This document shows, in pieces, positions 7,070 through 16,111 of a DNA stretch of 48,171 nucleotides (within the stretch, counting starts at the first letter, position 1; every line of letters starts with the position of its first letter). The translations under genes were made by a program, and so were the position numbers. The DNA comes from an uncultured Bacilli bacterium (lineage in GTDB: Bacteria > Bacillota_I > Bacilli_A > RF39 > UBA660). A model generated the notes under the pieces. It searched no databases. It worked only from the letters and a program-made list of their open reading frames with translations, and was not told the DNA's origin. The stretch spans positions 1 to 48,171 of the forward strand of contig CAKOQM010000005.1 of NCBI GenBank assembly GCA_934101275.1. The letters run 5' to 3'.

Positions 7070-8359
7070 TTATTTATTTTTAGGTTTAATAACTTCTAAA
7101 CCACCCATGTAAGGTTGTAAAACTCTTGGAACTTTAACACTACCATCTTCTTGGTAATTGTTTTCAATAACAGCGATAAGTCCTCTTGGTGTAGCCACAC
7201 AAGTATTATTAAGAGTATTTAAATAATAGGTTCCTTTTTCACCTTTTTTACGAATGCCAAGACGTCTTGCTTGAGCATCTCCTAAGTTTGAACAACTTCC
7301 TACTTCAAAGTATTTTTGTTGTCTTGGGCTCCATGCTTCAACATCACAAGATTTTACTTTTAAATCAGCAAGATCACCTGAACAACATTCAAGTTGACGA
7401 ACAGGAACATCTAGGCTTCTAAAAAATTCTACGGTTAAACGCCACATTTTGTTATACCAATCCATAGCTTCTTCTGGTTCACAGATAACAATCATTTCTT
7501 GTTTTTCAAATTGATGAACTCGGTACAAACCACGTTCTTCAAGACCATGGGATCCACCTTCTTTTCTAAAGCAAGGAGAATAACTTGTCATACAAATAGG
7601 AAGTTCACTATCTTTAATAATTTGATCTTTAAATTTGCCAATCATACTATGTTCACTGGTACCAATAAGGTATAGATCTTCCCCTTCTATTTTATACATC
7701 ATAGCTTCCATTTCTGGAAAAGACATAACACCTGTAACAACATCACTATGGATCATAAAAGGAGGAATCGCATAAGTAAAACCGGCATTAATCATAAAAT
7801 CACGAGCATAGGAAAGCATAGCTTCATGAAGACGTGCCACATCGCCAATTAAATAATAGAAACCTTGGCCACTTGTTCTTCCGGCAGCCTCTTTATCCAT
7901 GCCATCAAAAGACTCAATAATATCTGCATGATACGGAATTTCATAAGAAGGAACTTCTGGTTCGCCAAATCTTTCTACTTCAACATTACAGGTATCATCT
8001 TTACCAATAGGTACAGATGGATCCATTATTTGAGGAATGACCATCATTCTTTCTTTGATTTCTTTTTCACATATTTCTTGACGTTTTTCAAGGTCTTCTA
8101 TTTCTTCATTCATTTTAAGAATGTCTTCTTTAATCTTACCGGCTTCTTCCACTTTTTTTTCTTGCATTAATTTACCAATTTCGCCACTTAATTTATTTTT
8201 AGAAGCTTTCAAGGTATCTTTTTTGGCTTGTGTTTCCCTAAAAGTTTTATCAAGTTCATAAACTTCATCAACTAAACCTAATTTTTCATCTTGAAATTTC
8301 TTTTTGATGTTTTCTTTCACCATTTCTCTGTTTTCTCTAATTAATTTTATATCTATCAT
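7070..8359 (-). CDS. serS: Seryl-tRNA synthetase
   Basis: Class II synthetase that charges tRNA-Ser, 429 residues, the usual length. Residues about 30-105 form the long antiparallel coiled coil that holds the tRNA-Ser variable arm. The catalytic domain shows TSEHSMIGKF, motif 2 (CFRKEGGSHGLEERGLYRVHQF) and the motif 3 region (CVATPRGLIAVIENNYQ) with its arginine. The start codon overlaps the end of the HD-domain gene by four bases (ATGA), so serS is the second gene of a T-box-controlled operon and translation is probably coupled. Confidence 0.97.
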   Translation of the reverse strand: MIDIKLIRENREMVKENIKKKFQDEKLGLVDEVYELDKTFRETQAKKDTLKASKNKLSGEIGKLMQEKKVEEAGKIKEDILKMNEEIEDLEKRQEICEKEIKERMMVIPQIMDPSVPIGKDDTCNVEVERFGEPEVPSYEIPYHADIIESFDGMDKEAAGRTSGQGFYYLIGDVARLHEAMLSYARDFMINAGFTYAIPPFMIHSDVVTGVMSFPEMEAMMYKIEGEDLYLIGTSEHSMIGKFKDQIIKDSELPICMTSYSPCFRKEGGSHGLEERGLYRVHQFEKQEMIVICEPEEAMDWYNKMWRLTVEFFRSLDVPVRQLECCSGDLADLKVKSCDVEAWSPRQQKYFEVGSCSNLGDAQARRLGIRKKGEKGTYYLNTLNNTCVATPRGLIAVIENNYQEDGSVKVPRVLQPYMGGLEVIKPKNK

Positions 8360-8835
8360 ATTTCTTCACCTTCCATTTTTTTTATAATTTTTACATAAGC
8401 CTTTACATATTTTTTAGAACGTACAATATCTTTTGTTGTCACTTTTTTAAGTCGTGTTAAATCAAGATTATTAAGGAGATCTTTCATTTTTATTTCAAAA
8501 GCTTCTTTATCATTTGTTAATATAAGCTTATCTATATATTTATCATAGGTTTCTGATGTGTTCGTTAAATTTTCAAGTGTTTTGATAAAGTTTTCATCAT
8601 ACCCTAGACAAGAAAGATCTTTCGCTGTCATATCCGTATCTTCTAAGACATCATGTAAAAGACCTAAAGACTGCATACGTAAAGACGTAAAATCTTGGCT
8701 AACATGTTTTAAATGATTCATGTAGTTAGTACCAGATTTATCTATTTTGTCTTTAAATAAAACTTCCACAAGCTCCTGCGATCGTTTATAAATAGGTAAA
8801 TTTCTGTAATAGCTGTATTCTTCTTTAGTAAACAT
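8356..8835 (-). CDS. HD-domain protein, alarmone-hydrolase-like
   Basis: A 159-residue protein with an HD phosphohydrolase signature: a His in HLKHV near residue 44, LLHDVLEDT near 79-87, and a late Asp in LLNNLDLTR. Order and spacing resemble the hydrolase domain of RelA/SpoT and small alarmone hydrolases, so hydrolysis of a phosphorylated nucleotide is plausible but unproven; the first His is not certain. It overlaps serS by four bases and lies directly behind the serine T-box. Thus it is made together with SerRS when uncharged tRNA-Ser accumulates. Confidence 0.75.
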   Translation of the reverse strand: MFTKEEYSYYRNLPIYKRSQELVEVLFKDKIDKSGTNYMNHLKHVSQDFTSLRMQSLGLLHDVLEDTDMTAKDLSCLGYDENFIKTLENLTNTSETYDKYIDKLILTNDKEAFEIKMKDLLNNLDLTRLKKVTTKDIVRSKKYVKAYVKIIKKMEGEEI

Positions 8836-8849
8836 GGCCTTTTTCCTTT

Positions 8850-9045
8850 CAAAAAAAGGTGGCCTACCTTAAAGGAGTCTTTAAGACGGTGCCATCCTTA
8901 TTTTAACTTTCTTTTGATAACGGAGTTAACTCCGGAAATGATTAATTTCACTAGAAAGGAGATTCATAAAATTTTTAGAACTGTTTGCATCTTCCACAGT
9001 CTTTCTAAACTAAATAATTTTATTACTAGTCTTTCTTTCGCTTTC
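8850..9045 (-). promoter_or_regulatory. T-box riboswitch (probably Ser)
   Basis: The minus strand carries the T-box core AAGGATGGCACCGTC (8899-8885). Its antiterminator is visible: AAGGA, bulge TGGCACC, GTC, then GAC and TCCTT. A terminator AAGGT-AGGCC-ACCTT plus seven T follows (8870-8850). About 140 nt of Stem I region lie upstream. The sequence TCTAGT within it offers overlapping Ser codons (TCT, AGT) as specifier candidates; I cannot fix the specifier. It controls the HD gene and serS. An extended -10 (TGC-TATAAT, 9058-9053) overlaps the preceding gene's stop. Confidence 0.85.
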
Positions 9046-9053
9046 TTCACTTA

Positions 9054-9563
9054 TTATAGCACATTTTCCAAAATCTTTTGATAATTTTCAGGATTTCTGC
9101 CATTTAATTCAATTAGCATATCAAATCCAGGATCATACTTTACAATATAAATAAAATCCTCTTGACACAAATAAGGGTATTGATATCTTAATTCTTCTTT
9201 TTGATACGCATCAAGTTCTGCGGGTAAATATAAAAAATTACTATTTTCTCTTTCGTATCTATCGGGAGCATTCGCACACCATAAAACACCATTATTTTTA
9301 CAAAAAGACGCTGAAGCATCAAAAAATAATTCATCAATCATAGAAAGATGGGAAATGTATTTTCTAAGCTCTTTGGTTTGAGTGAAAAGAGCTCTTAAAG
9401 CGAGATAATGATAACGAAGATGTTCGCTTCTTAAAACACGATCTTGGCCATCTTTATAAAGACAGGCTACCGCATAATTACGAATATCTGAGGGATCTTT
9501 AAAAAGAGTCGGATATCCCTTAGAAGGAGACAAAGATCCTTTTTGATTTAAATAATAATCCAT
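9054..9563 (-). CDS. Unknown protein, last gene of thrS operon
   Basis: A 169-residue soluble protein without signal peptide or membrane segment. It is rich in Tyr, Leu and acidic residues. I recognise no motif or family. It is the last of three consecutive small unknown genes (9054-10508) that follow thrS closely on the same strand, so it is probably co-transcribed with thrS. The serine T-box promoter overlaps its stop codon. Confidence 0.75.
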   Translation of the reverse strand: MDYYLNQKGSLSPSKGYPTLFKDPSDIRNYAVACLYKDGQDRVLRSEHLRYHYLALRALFTQTKELRKYISHLSMIDELFFDASASFCKNNGVLWCANAPDRYERENSNFLYLPAELDAYQKEELRYQYPYLCQEDFIYIVKYDPGFDMLIELNGRNPENYQKILENVL

Positions 9564-9579
9564 ATACTTCTACTTCCTT

Positions 9580-10047
9580 TTATAGTGACTTGGAAACCCC
9601 CACAATTTTTAGATAGTCATCAATACTTTCTTTAAAAGACAAACCTTCATTTAAAGCTTCAAAGTTTCCTAAATCATTTAATATCCCCAGTTCTAGAAGT
9701 TCCATTTTTTCCTTTTTTAAATCTTTTAAGTATTCTTCTTGGAAAGGTACAATATCCTTTGGAACGTAGCCCATAAATAAAAAGGTTTCTCCTTCTATTT
9801 GGGGTGCAAAATTAGCAAAAACAATATAACCCTCTTCGACAAGAGCTTTAACAATCGTTTCTTGTACCAAGGCAGGTTTATTTTTTAATGTTTCCATATC
9901 AAATTTATTTATAATTTTGCGCATTTTCTTATTCTTTTTAGCAAGTGCTAAAAAATGATCGAGATGATAATTATATCCCTTCTTTTTAAAACATACCTCT
10001 GCTTTATCCTTTCCAATAAGAAAAATGGCTGTTTTACCAATCTTCAT
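9580..10047 (-). CDS. Unknown small protein in thrS operon
   Basis: A 155-residue soluble, Lys-rich protein (MKIGKTAIFLIGKDKAEVCF at the start) with mixed alpha/beta character and no motif I recognise. It starts two bases after its upstream neighbour and ends 17 bases before the next gene, so it is part of the thrS operon. Confidence 0.75.
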   Translation of the reverse strand: MKIGKTAIFLIGKDKAEVCFKKKGYNYHLDHFLALAKKNKKMRKIINKFDMETLKNKPALVQETIVKALVEEGYIVFANFAPQIEGETFLFMGYVPKDIVPFQEEYLKDLKKEKMELLELGILNDLGNFEALNEGLSFKESIDDYLKIVGVSKSL

Positions 10048-10049
10048 AT

Positions 10050-10508
10050 TTACCCCATTCTTTTTTCTAGTTTAAAACTTTTATTTACTTCTTTAGTATC
10101 ACATTCATTATGCCACGTATCCTGTAATTTTCCTTCTAAATAGGTATTCACTTCTTCGGTTTCTTTCTCACAAAGTTTTAAAATCCTTTCTTTTACTTGA
10201 CCTTCTTTGCCATAGTAAATGCCAATATCTTCACTTTCTAGACGTATGGAATCAACATATTTACAAGAAATATGACAAAGTTTTTCTTTTAAATATAAGA
10301 AAGTAAGATTTAAACTTTGGGAATCATCAATCAGATAAAAAGTTATAGCCTGAGTATTTTTCGTTGTTTTCATATCTTGATAAACATAAGAAGGAAACTC
10401 TATATTATGAAGTTTAGAAAGGATACTTGGTGGCACGAAAGTATCCTTTAAACATATATCTAAATTATTTAAAATAAAATACGACTGAACTAAAGAAGAT
10501 GATTTCAT
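10050..10508 (-). CDS. Unknown small protein overlapping thrS
   Basis: A 152-residue soluble protein, rich in Lys, Glu and Ser, with no recognised family. Its start codon overlaps the last base of the thrS stop, so translation is probably coupled to ThrRS. It opens a run of three unknown genes. Confidence 0.75.
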   Translation of the reverse strand: MKSSSLVQSYFILNNLDICLKDTFVPPSILSKLHNIEFPSYVYQDMKTTKNTQAITFYLIDDSQSLNLTFLYLKEKLCHISCKYVDSIRLESEDIGIYYGKEGQVKERILKLCEKETEEVNTYLEGKLQDTWHNECDTKEVNKSFKLEKRMG

Positions 10509-12259
10509 TATTTTTTATTTTCAATCCTTTCTTTTAGGTAAGAAATAAATTCTTCATAACTTAATGTATGCGTTTCTTCACTACCATATTCACGGTAACT
10601 AATCAAATTTTCAACTACTTCTTTTTGTCCTAAAATTAAAGTAACAGGTATTTTTTTCATAACAGATTCACGCATTTTGTAACCTAACTTTTCATTTCTA
10701 CTATCTAATTCAACCCGAATATGTTCTTTTAATAAAAGGTCTTCTATTTTTTTAGCATAATCAAAATGATAATCAATATTGACCGGAATAACATTTACCA
10801 TAACAGGTGAAAGCCATAAAGGTAAAACACCCTTCGTTTCTTCAAGTAAGAAAGACATAAAACGATCTAAAGAACCTAGGATAGCCCTATGAATAACAAT
10901 TGGTCTTTGTTTTTCCCCATTTTCATCAATATAAGTTAAATCAAATCTTTCTGGTAATTGATAATCTAGTTGGACGGTTGACAAAGTAAAATCATGACCA
11001 AGAGCACTTTTAACTTGGATATCTAACTTAGGGCCATAAAAGGCAGCTTCTCCTTCAGCTTCATAATAATCGGCATGAATTTCTTCTAATACTTCTCTAA
11101 GTTCTTGTTCACTTTTTGCCCATAATTCATCATTGCCAAAATATTTTTCGGTATCATTTTTATCTCTTAGGGATAAACGAAAACGATAATCTTTAAAGCC
11201 AAAGTCTTTGTAAACATCTAAAATCAAATCAATAACAGCTTTAAATTCTACCTTTATTTGCTCTTTCGTGCAGAAAATATGAGAGTCATTTTGTGTGAAA
11301 GCTCTGGTTCTTTCAAGACCGCAAACAGCACCACTCGCTTCATATCTAAAATCGTTAGCAATTTCAGCAATACGTAAAGGAAGATCACGATAAGAATGTA
11401 AAGAGTTTTTAAACATCATCATGTGATGAGGACAATTCATTGGTCTTAATACATAAGACTCATTATCCAGTTCCATAGCAGGAAACATATCTTCTTTGTA
11501 ATGATCCCAGTGCCCACTCGTTTTATAAAGATCTACTGTACCAAGGGATGGAGTCATAACGTGTTTATAGCCATGGGAAAGTTCTTTATCGGTAATATAA
11601 TCGACTAAAGCCCGACGAACGATAAAACCATTCGGTAACCACATAGGTAATCCTTTCCCTACTAAATCAGAAAACATAAAGATTCCTAAGTCTTTACCAA
11701 GTTTTCTATGGTCTCTTTCTTTGGCTTCTAAAAGCATAGCTAAATGTTCGTTTAAATCTTCTTCATTTGCAAAACAAATACCATAAATTCTTTGAAGCAT
11801 TTTATTTTTGGCATCGCCTTTATAATAGGCTCCGGAAAATTTTAAAAGTTTAAAGTATTTACATTCTTTTACCGTATCGGCATGAGGGCCACGACAAAGA
11901 TCTGTAAAATCACCTTGGGAATAACAAGAAATAATTTCATCTTCTCCCATATTTTCAATTAAATCAATCTTATAAGGATCATCTTTAAACATTTCTAAAG
12001 CTTCTTCTTTCGTAATCTCATGACGAACAATCCGTTTACCATCTTTAATGATTTTCTTCATTTCTTTAGAAATTTTTTCTAAATCTTCATCATTTAAAGT
12101 AATATCACCTAAATCGATATCATAATAAAATCCTTCTTCAATAACAGGTCCTACCCAGAACTTGGCGTTTGGATATAAATGTTTAACTGCTTGTGCAAGT
12201 ACATGAGCACAGCTATGATTAATTTTGCTTAAATAAGCATCTTCTTTAATATTTTTCAC
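10508..12259 (-). CDS. thrS: Threonyl-tRNA synthetase lacking the TGS domain
   Basis: Charges tRNA-Thr. The protein has 583 residues; most bacterial ThrRS have about 640 because they begin with a TGS domain, which is missing here: the sequence opens directly with the editing domain. Editing-site residues are present (H15 and H19 in HSCAH, C122 and H126 in CRGPH). The core has the zinc Cys in MNCPHH (C276), motif 2 (FRYEASGAVCGLERTRAF) and motif 3 (IHRAILGSLDRF), and the C-terminal anticodon domain is complete. The gene lies behind a T-box and a 153-residue unknown gene, six bases upstream. Confidence 0.96.
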   Translation of the reverse strand: MKNIKEDAYLSKINHSCAHVLAQAVKHLYPNAKFWVGPVIEEGFYYDIDLGDITLNDEDLEKISKEMKKIIKDGKRIVRHEITKEEALEMFKDDPYKIDLIENMGEDEIISCYSQGDFTDLCRGPHADTVKECKYFKLLKFSGAYYKGDAKNKMLQRIYGICFANEEDLNEHLAMLLEAKERDHRKLGKDLGIFMFSDLVGKGLPMWLPNGFIVRRALVDYITDKELSHGYKHVMTPSLGTVDLYKTSGHWDHYKEDMFPAMELDNESYVLRPMNCPHHMMMFKNSLHSYRDLPLRIAEIANDFRYEASGAVCGLERTRAFTQNDSHIFCTKEQIKVEFKAVIDLILDVYKDFGFKDYRFRLSLRDKNDTEKYFGNDELWAKSEQELREVLEEIHADYYEAEGEAAFYGPKLDIQVKSALGHDFTLSTVQLDYQLPERFDLTYIDENGEKQRPIVIHRAILGSLDRFMSFLLEETKGVLPLWLSPVMVNVIPVNIDYHFDYAKKIEDLLLKEHIRVELDSRNEKLGYKMRESVMKKIPVTLILGQKEVVENLISYREYGSEETHTLSYEEFISYLKERIENKK

Positions 12260-12265
12260 TTCTAT

Positions 12266-12724
12266 TTACTCTCTTTCTTTTGTTAATTTTAAAGCTTCTC
12301 TTTTTTCTTGTTCTTCTTTAAGCTTTTTAGCTTTACGTAGTAAATACCTTTTTTCACCTAAAGACATTGGCTTAGTTTCATTTTGATACTGGTCTAAAAT
12401 AGTTTGTCGTCTTTTTGCCAATTCTTCTTGAGATACACTTGGTAACGCTAAAACCTCTTGTGGTGCATAATAAGGAAGTTTGACACCATAATCATCTTCA
12501 ACAAGAACAATCTCGCCCGTCTTAATCAGATCATTTTTAACGGTTTGACGGCAAGCTCTTTTTGGAAGCACACATTTATCCGGCATCTTAGAATGTCTAA
12601 GTCTTAGTTTACGCATCATAATTTCATGCGAAACTAATATATTAGGCTTTTTGGTACATAATAGACCACAACACTGCATAAAACGATACACCGATACGAC
12701 ATAACGATAATCTTTTTTTCCCAT
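12266..12724 (-). CDS. Unknown basic protein upstream of thrS
   Basis: A Lys/Arg-rich protein of about 152 residues, first gene behind the Thr T-box and six bases before thrS. The N-terminal half has four Cys (CCGLLC, then C and C in KCVLPKRAC) that could bind metal. The C-terminal 40 residues are a charged helix. I prefer ATG 12724, nine bases from GGAAAG, over ATG 12730, which sits too close to it. The sequence looks nucleic-acid binding, but no family is recognised. Confidence 0.75.
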   Translation of the reverse strand: MGKKDYRYVVSVYRFMQCCGLLCTKKPNILVSHEIMMRKLRLRHSKMPDKCVLPKRACRQTVKNDLIKTGEIVLVEDDYGVKLPYYAPQEVLALPSVSQEELAKRRQTILDQYQNETKPMSLGEKRYLLRKAKKLKEEQEKREALKLTKERE

Positions 12725-12739
12725 ATCCATCTTTCCTTT

Positions 12740-12960
12740 AAAAAAAGGATGATACCGTATTTTGTAGGAGTCTGTTTGACGGTACCATCCTTTTTTTCAC
12801 TTTATTATCTTTAACGGAATTACCCGTACCTTATTAGGTCTCATACAAAAGGAGTAACATAAGGCTCTTTTTATCTAGTTTCCACCTTCCTAGACTCTCT
12901 TTAAAAAAAGGAGGCCTTTGTCTTGTCTTTTGATAATTGATTTATGAATTAATACTAGCA
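12740..12960 (-). promoter_or_regulatory. T-box riboswitch (probably Thr)
   Basis: The minus strand has the core AAGGATGGTACCGTC (12792-12778). The antiterminator AGGA-bulge-GTC...GAC-TCCT can form. The competing terminator pairs GGATGGTACCGT with ACGGTATCATCC (ending 12747), followed by seven T. About 140 nt of Stem I region lie upstream and contain GAGACCTAA, where ACC is a candidate Thr specifier. It controls the small basic-protein gene, thrS and three unknown genes. Confidence 0.88.
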
Positions 12961-12984
12961 CTTTTTTTTAACTAAGGCAAGGCT

Positions 12985-13200
12985 TTATTTAGGAGATTTT
13001 GGCTTTTTAAGCGTCAAAGGTGTTTGAAAAGCTTCTTTCGTATGCCATAAGGCAAAACCATTAAAGACGAAATAAACGAGAATTTCCTTTTTACTTAAAG
13101 GATATTTTCTTATTAAATATTCTGTATATTTTAATAAAAGAAGATCTAAAGTAAGAGAAAAACCTTTAGAAAAAAAGGATTTTAAATCATAATCTTTCAT
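12985..13200 (-). CDS. Unknown small protein after queA
   Basis: A protein of 71 residues, basic, with a C-terminal LKKPKSPK tail. I chose ATG 13200, which overlaps the queA stop by four bases (ATGA), over an ATG 15 bases further upstream inside queA. No family is recognised. It is co-transcribed with queA. Confidence 0.65.
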   Translation of the reverse strand: MKDYDLKSFFSKGFSLTLDLLLLKYTEYLIRKYPLSKKEILVYFVFNGFALWHTKEAFQTPLTLKKPKSPK

Positions 13201-14231
13201 ACTTGATCCGTCCAAAGAAACATGGCATCTCCAAAGGAAAAGAAACGATATTTTTCTTTAACAGCTTCTTCATAGGCTTTTAAAATATATTCTTTTTTAG
13301 AAAACGCACTCACAAGCATTACTAAGGTACTTTTTGGTAAATGAAAGTTGGTAATTAAACAATCTATCGCCTTAAATTCAAAACCGGGATAAATAAATAT
13401 TTCCGTATTACCATGACATTTTCTAAATTCACCATAAAGTTTCATAATCGTTTCTAAAGTTCTTGTTGATGTCGTTCCAACGGCGATAATCCGGCGATGT
13501 TCTTTTTTGGCTTGATTTAATATATTCGCGGTTTCTTCACTCATCTCATAATATTCACTATGCATATGATGCTTTTTAACATCATCTACTTCCACCGGTC
13601 TAAAAGTACCTAGACCGACATGCAAAGTAACCGTTGTTAAAATAACACCTTTTTCTTTTATTTTTTCTAATAATTCTTTTGTGAAATGAAGCCCTGCTGT
13701 AGGAGCTGCGGCACTTCCTAAGTTTTTAGCATAAATAGTTTGATAACGATCTTTATCTTCTAATTTTTCATGGATATAAGGAGGTAAAGGCATTTCACCT
13801 AATTTATCCAATATTTCTAAGAAAATACCTTGGTAAGCAAACTTTACATGTACAATACCTTCTTCTTTTTTTTCGATAACCGTAGCTTCTAAAAGATTTC
13901 CGAATCTCACTTTCGTACCAACATGTAAACGTTTAAAAGGTCTTGATAAACATTCCCAAGTATCATTTCCCAAATCTTTTAATAAAAGAAGTTCAATTAA
14001 AGCTTTCGTATCTTCTTTTTCACCAATTAAACGGGCAGGAATAACTTTTGTATCATTAACAACAAGGACATCTCCTTTTTTTAAATAATCTAAAATATCC
14101 GTGAAATGTTTATGAGAAATTTCACCCGTATAACGATTTAACGTCATTAATCTAGAAGAGGAACGATCCTTTAATGGTGTTTGAGCAATAAGTTCCTCTG
14201 GTAAATAATAATCAAATTCTTGTGTACTCAT
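13197..14231 (-). CDS. queA: S-adenosylmethionine:tRNA ribosyltransferase-isomerase
   Basis: Forms epoxyqueuosine in the tRNA anticodon by moving the ribosyl group of SAM to preQ1-modified tRNA. At 344 residues it has full length. Family motifs are visible: FDYYLPEELIAQTPL at the start, VVNDTKVIPARL, GSAAAPTAGLHFT around residue 175, HVGLGTFRPV and TNFHLPKSTLVMLVSAF near the end. The stop is TGA, which shows that TGA is not a sense codon here. A TGG-TAGAAT extended -10 lies about 20 bases upstream of the start. Confidence 0.96.
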   Translation of the reverse strand: MSTQEFDYYLPEELIAQTPLKDRSSSRLMTLNRYTGEISHKHFTDILDYLKKGDVLVVNDTKVIPARLIGEKEDTKALIELLLLKDLGNDTWECLSRPFKRLHVGTKVRFGNLLEATVIEKKEEGIVHVKFAYQGIFLEILDKLGEMPLPPYIHEKLEDKDRYQTIYAKNLGSAAAPTAGLHFTKELLEKIKEKGVILTTVTLHVGLGTFRPVEVDDVKKHHMHSEYYEMSEETANILNQAKKEHRRIIAVGTTSTRTLETIMKLYGEFRKCHGNTEIFIYPGFEFKAIDCLITNFHLPKSTLVMLVSAFSKKEYILKAYEEAVKEKYRFFSFGDAMFLWTDQV

Positions 14232-14275
14232 CTAATCACATCCGAGAAACATTCTACCACACAAAGACACAAAAA

Positions 14276-14300
14276 AGAAGAGCAAACGCTCCCCTATTAA
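14276..14300 (-). terminator. Terminator of tig
   Basis: Minus-strand GAGC-GTTT-GCTC followed by TTCTTTTTT, overlapping the tig stop. The stem is short. Confidence 0.5.
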
Positions 14301-15547
14301 TTATTTTCTTCTAAGAATTTTAACGTTTTACGCATTTTAGAATCATAAGCTAAAACTTCTTTACCACCAAAGGCATCAATAAGTTCTTCTTTAGAAATAC
14401 CATAATTTGTAGACATTTCTTCAATATCTTTATCAACTTCTTCTTCAGTTACATCAATTTTTTCAGCTTCACAAACGGCTTCTAACATGTAACGATATTT
14501 AATACGACGAGTTGCTTCTGGTTCCATTTGTTTATGCATATCTTCATGAGTGGCACCTGTAAATTCCATGTATTGGTCAAGAGTTAAACCTTGAGATTTT
14601 AATTGCTCTTCCCATTGATGAATCATACGATGAACTTCATCATCAATAATTTCTTCTGGAATTTCTACTTCTACTTTTTCAGCCACTTTATTTAAAACTT
14701 CTTCTAAGAAACGATTTTTTTCTTCTTGCTCTTTATCTTCTTTAATGGTTTTTTCTACTTCAGAAGCAAGTTCCTCAGCATTTGTTACTTTGTCATAACC
14801 TAAATCAGCAAAGAAATCATCATCGATATCTGGTAAAATTCTTGATTTAATTTCTTTTAAAGTAACATGGAAAACAACTTCTTTACCAGCTAAGTCTTTT
14901 GTATAGTTTTCAGGGAATTTTAAGTGTAAATCTTTTGATTCATTCACTTTCATACCTAAAACACCATCTTCAAAACCAGGAATAAAAGTATTTGTACCTA
15001 TTTCTAATGGATAATTTTCACCATTACCCCCTTCTAAAGGTTCACCACCAACTTCACCTTTAAAATCGATAACAGCGGTATCGCCTGTTTCAACAACACC
15101 ATCTTCTTTTACTGTGATATCAGCAAATTGTTCACGAAGTTCATTGATTTTCTTATCGACTTCTTCTTTAGAAACCGTAACTTCTTCTTTTTTTACTTTT
15201 AAGTCTTTATATTGTCCTAATTTAACTTCCGGTTTACCAATAAAATTAAACTCTAAAGTAAGACCTTCTTCATCAATTTTTTTAATATCAACGGTTGGTT
15301 GAATTTCTGCTTTAATTTTTGTTTTTCCTTCAGCTTCTTTAAAAGCTTCATCAACAACGCTTAAGTAAGCTTCTTCAAATAAAGATTGAATACCATAGTT
15401 TTTTAAATAAATATCTTTAGGAATATTTCCTTTTCTAAAACCATCTACTTTAGCATTTTTTACATTCTTTTTGAATGCTTTATCCAAAGCTTTTTCCCAA
15501 GCTTCGCCTTTAATTTCAATTGTTATTTTTTCTGTATTTTTTGCCAT
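14297..15547 (-). CDS. tig: Trigger factor
   Basis: Ribosome-bound chaperone and peptidyl-prolyl isomerase. The 416 residues cover all three domains: the ribosome-binding part with the signature GFRKGNIPKD (about 37-46), the FKBP-like PPIase domain (about 150-235, DTAVIDFKGEVGGEPLEGG), and the helical C-terminal domain (LKSQGLTLDQYMEF). Promoter: TTGCTT, 17-bp spacer, TATAAT (15604-15576). Confidence 0.96.
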   Translation of the reverse strand: MAKNTEKITIEIKGEAWEKALDKAFKKNVKNAKVDGFRKGNIPKDIYLKNYGIQSLFEEAYLSVVDEAFKEAEGKTKIKAEIQPTVDIKKIDEEGLTLEFNFIGKPEVKLGQYKDLKVKKEEVTVSKEEVDKKINELREQFADITVKEDGVVETGDTAVIDFKGEVGGEPLEGGNGENYPLEIGTNTFIPGFEDGVLGMKVNESKDLHLKFPENYTKDLAGKEVVFHVTLKEIKSRILPDIDDDFFADLGYDKVTNAEELASEVEKTIKEDKEQEEKNRFLEEVLNKVAEKVEVEIPEEIIDDEVHRMIHQWEEQLKSQGLTLDQYMEFTGATHEDMHKQMEPEATRRIKYRYMLEAVCEAEKIDVTEEEVDKDIEEMSTNYGISKEELIDAFGGKEVLAYDSKMRKTLKFLEENN

Positions 15548-15575
15548 ATAAAAATACTCCTTTCGTACGTGTTTT

Positions 15576-15604
15576 ATTATACATAAGTTTTTTTAAGAAA
15601 GCAA
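15576..15604 (-). promoter_or_regulatory. Promoter of tig
   Basis: TTGCTT (15604-15599), 17-bp spacer ending in ATG, TATAAT (15581-15576). Confidence 0.7.
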
Positions 15605-15647
15605 GAAGAAGAAATTTTATTTTTTAAGATAAACGCTCTCTCTCAGC

Positions 15648-16082
15648 TTAGCTTTTATCAAATTGTGATTGTTTTGTTCTACTCAAAGATAACGTTTTTT
15701 GCTTTCTAGGGTGCGAAACAGGATCGGCTTCTTGTTTTAAACCTAAAATGTCCTTAATTTTCATTTTTTCAACAGAGGGTTTTTCTAATTTTGAAAAAGA
15801 TATTGGGACACAATTAATCAACTTTTTTACTCGCATTACTTTCTGTTGGAAGTGCAATGTCAGAATGTATAGAATGTATAACTTGAAGACGTTCTTCTTT
15901 TAAATTTTTGGCATAAGTTATAGGTTGATCATTTGGTAAAGATTTAGAAACACCTTTTTTCTCTTGGCAAACTTTATCTAATTCATTACGCATTTCTTTA
16001 AGTTGTACTCTTAAATATTCATTTGTTTTTTTTGTGCTTCATTTTCTTCCACAAGTTGTTTAACTTTGTCTTTTTCATTCAT
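15648..16082 (-). pseudogene. Frameshifted coiled-coil gene
   Basis: From ATG 16082 (ribosome site GGGAGATATAAA) the frame reads MNEKDKVKQLVEENEAQKKQ and stops after 23 residues. Shifting frame at the A8 run (16033-16026) opens about 75 residues (TNEYLRVQLKEMRNELDKVC...), and shifting back at the A6 run (15828-15823) opens the last 60 (LINCVPISFSKLEKPSVEKM... to QFDKS). The three pieces form one plausible coiled-coil protein of about 145 residues. The two shifts compensate each other and both lie in A runs, so decay, polymerase slippage or sequence error are all possible. Function unknown. Confidence 0.6.
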
Positions 16083-16111
16083 TTTATATCTCCCTATTTG
16101 TTTACTGTTTT

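Noticed and set aside
13197..14231. TGA as tryptophan codon (Mycoplasma-type code)
   Set aside because: queA ends at TGA with the next gene starting in an ATGA overlap, and tryptophans in the recognised proteins are encoded by TGG where I checked.
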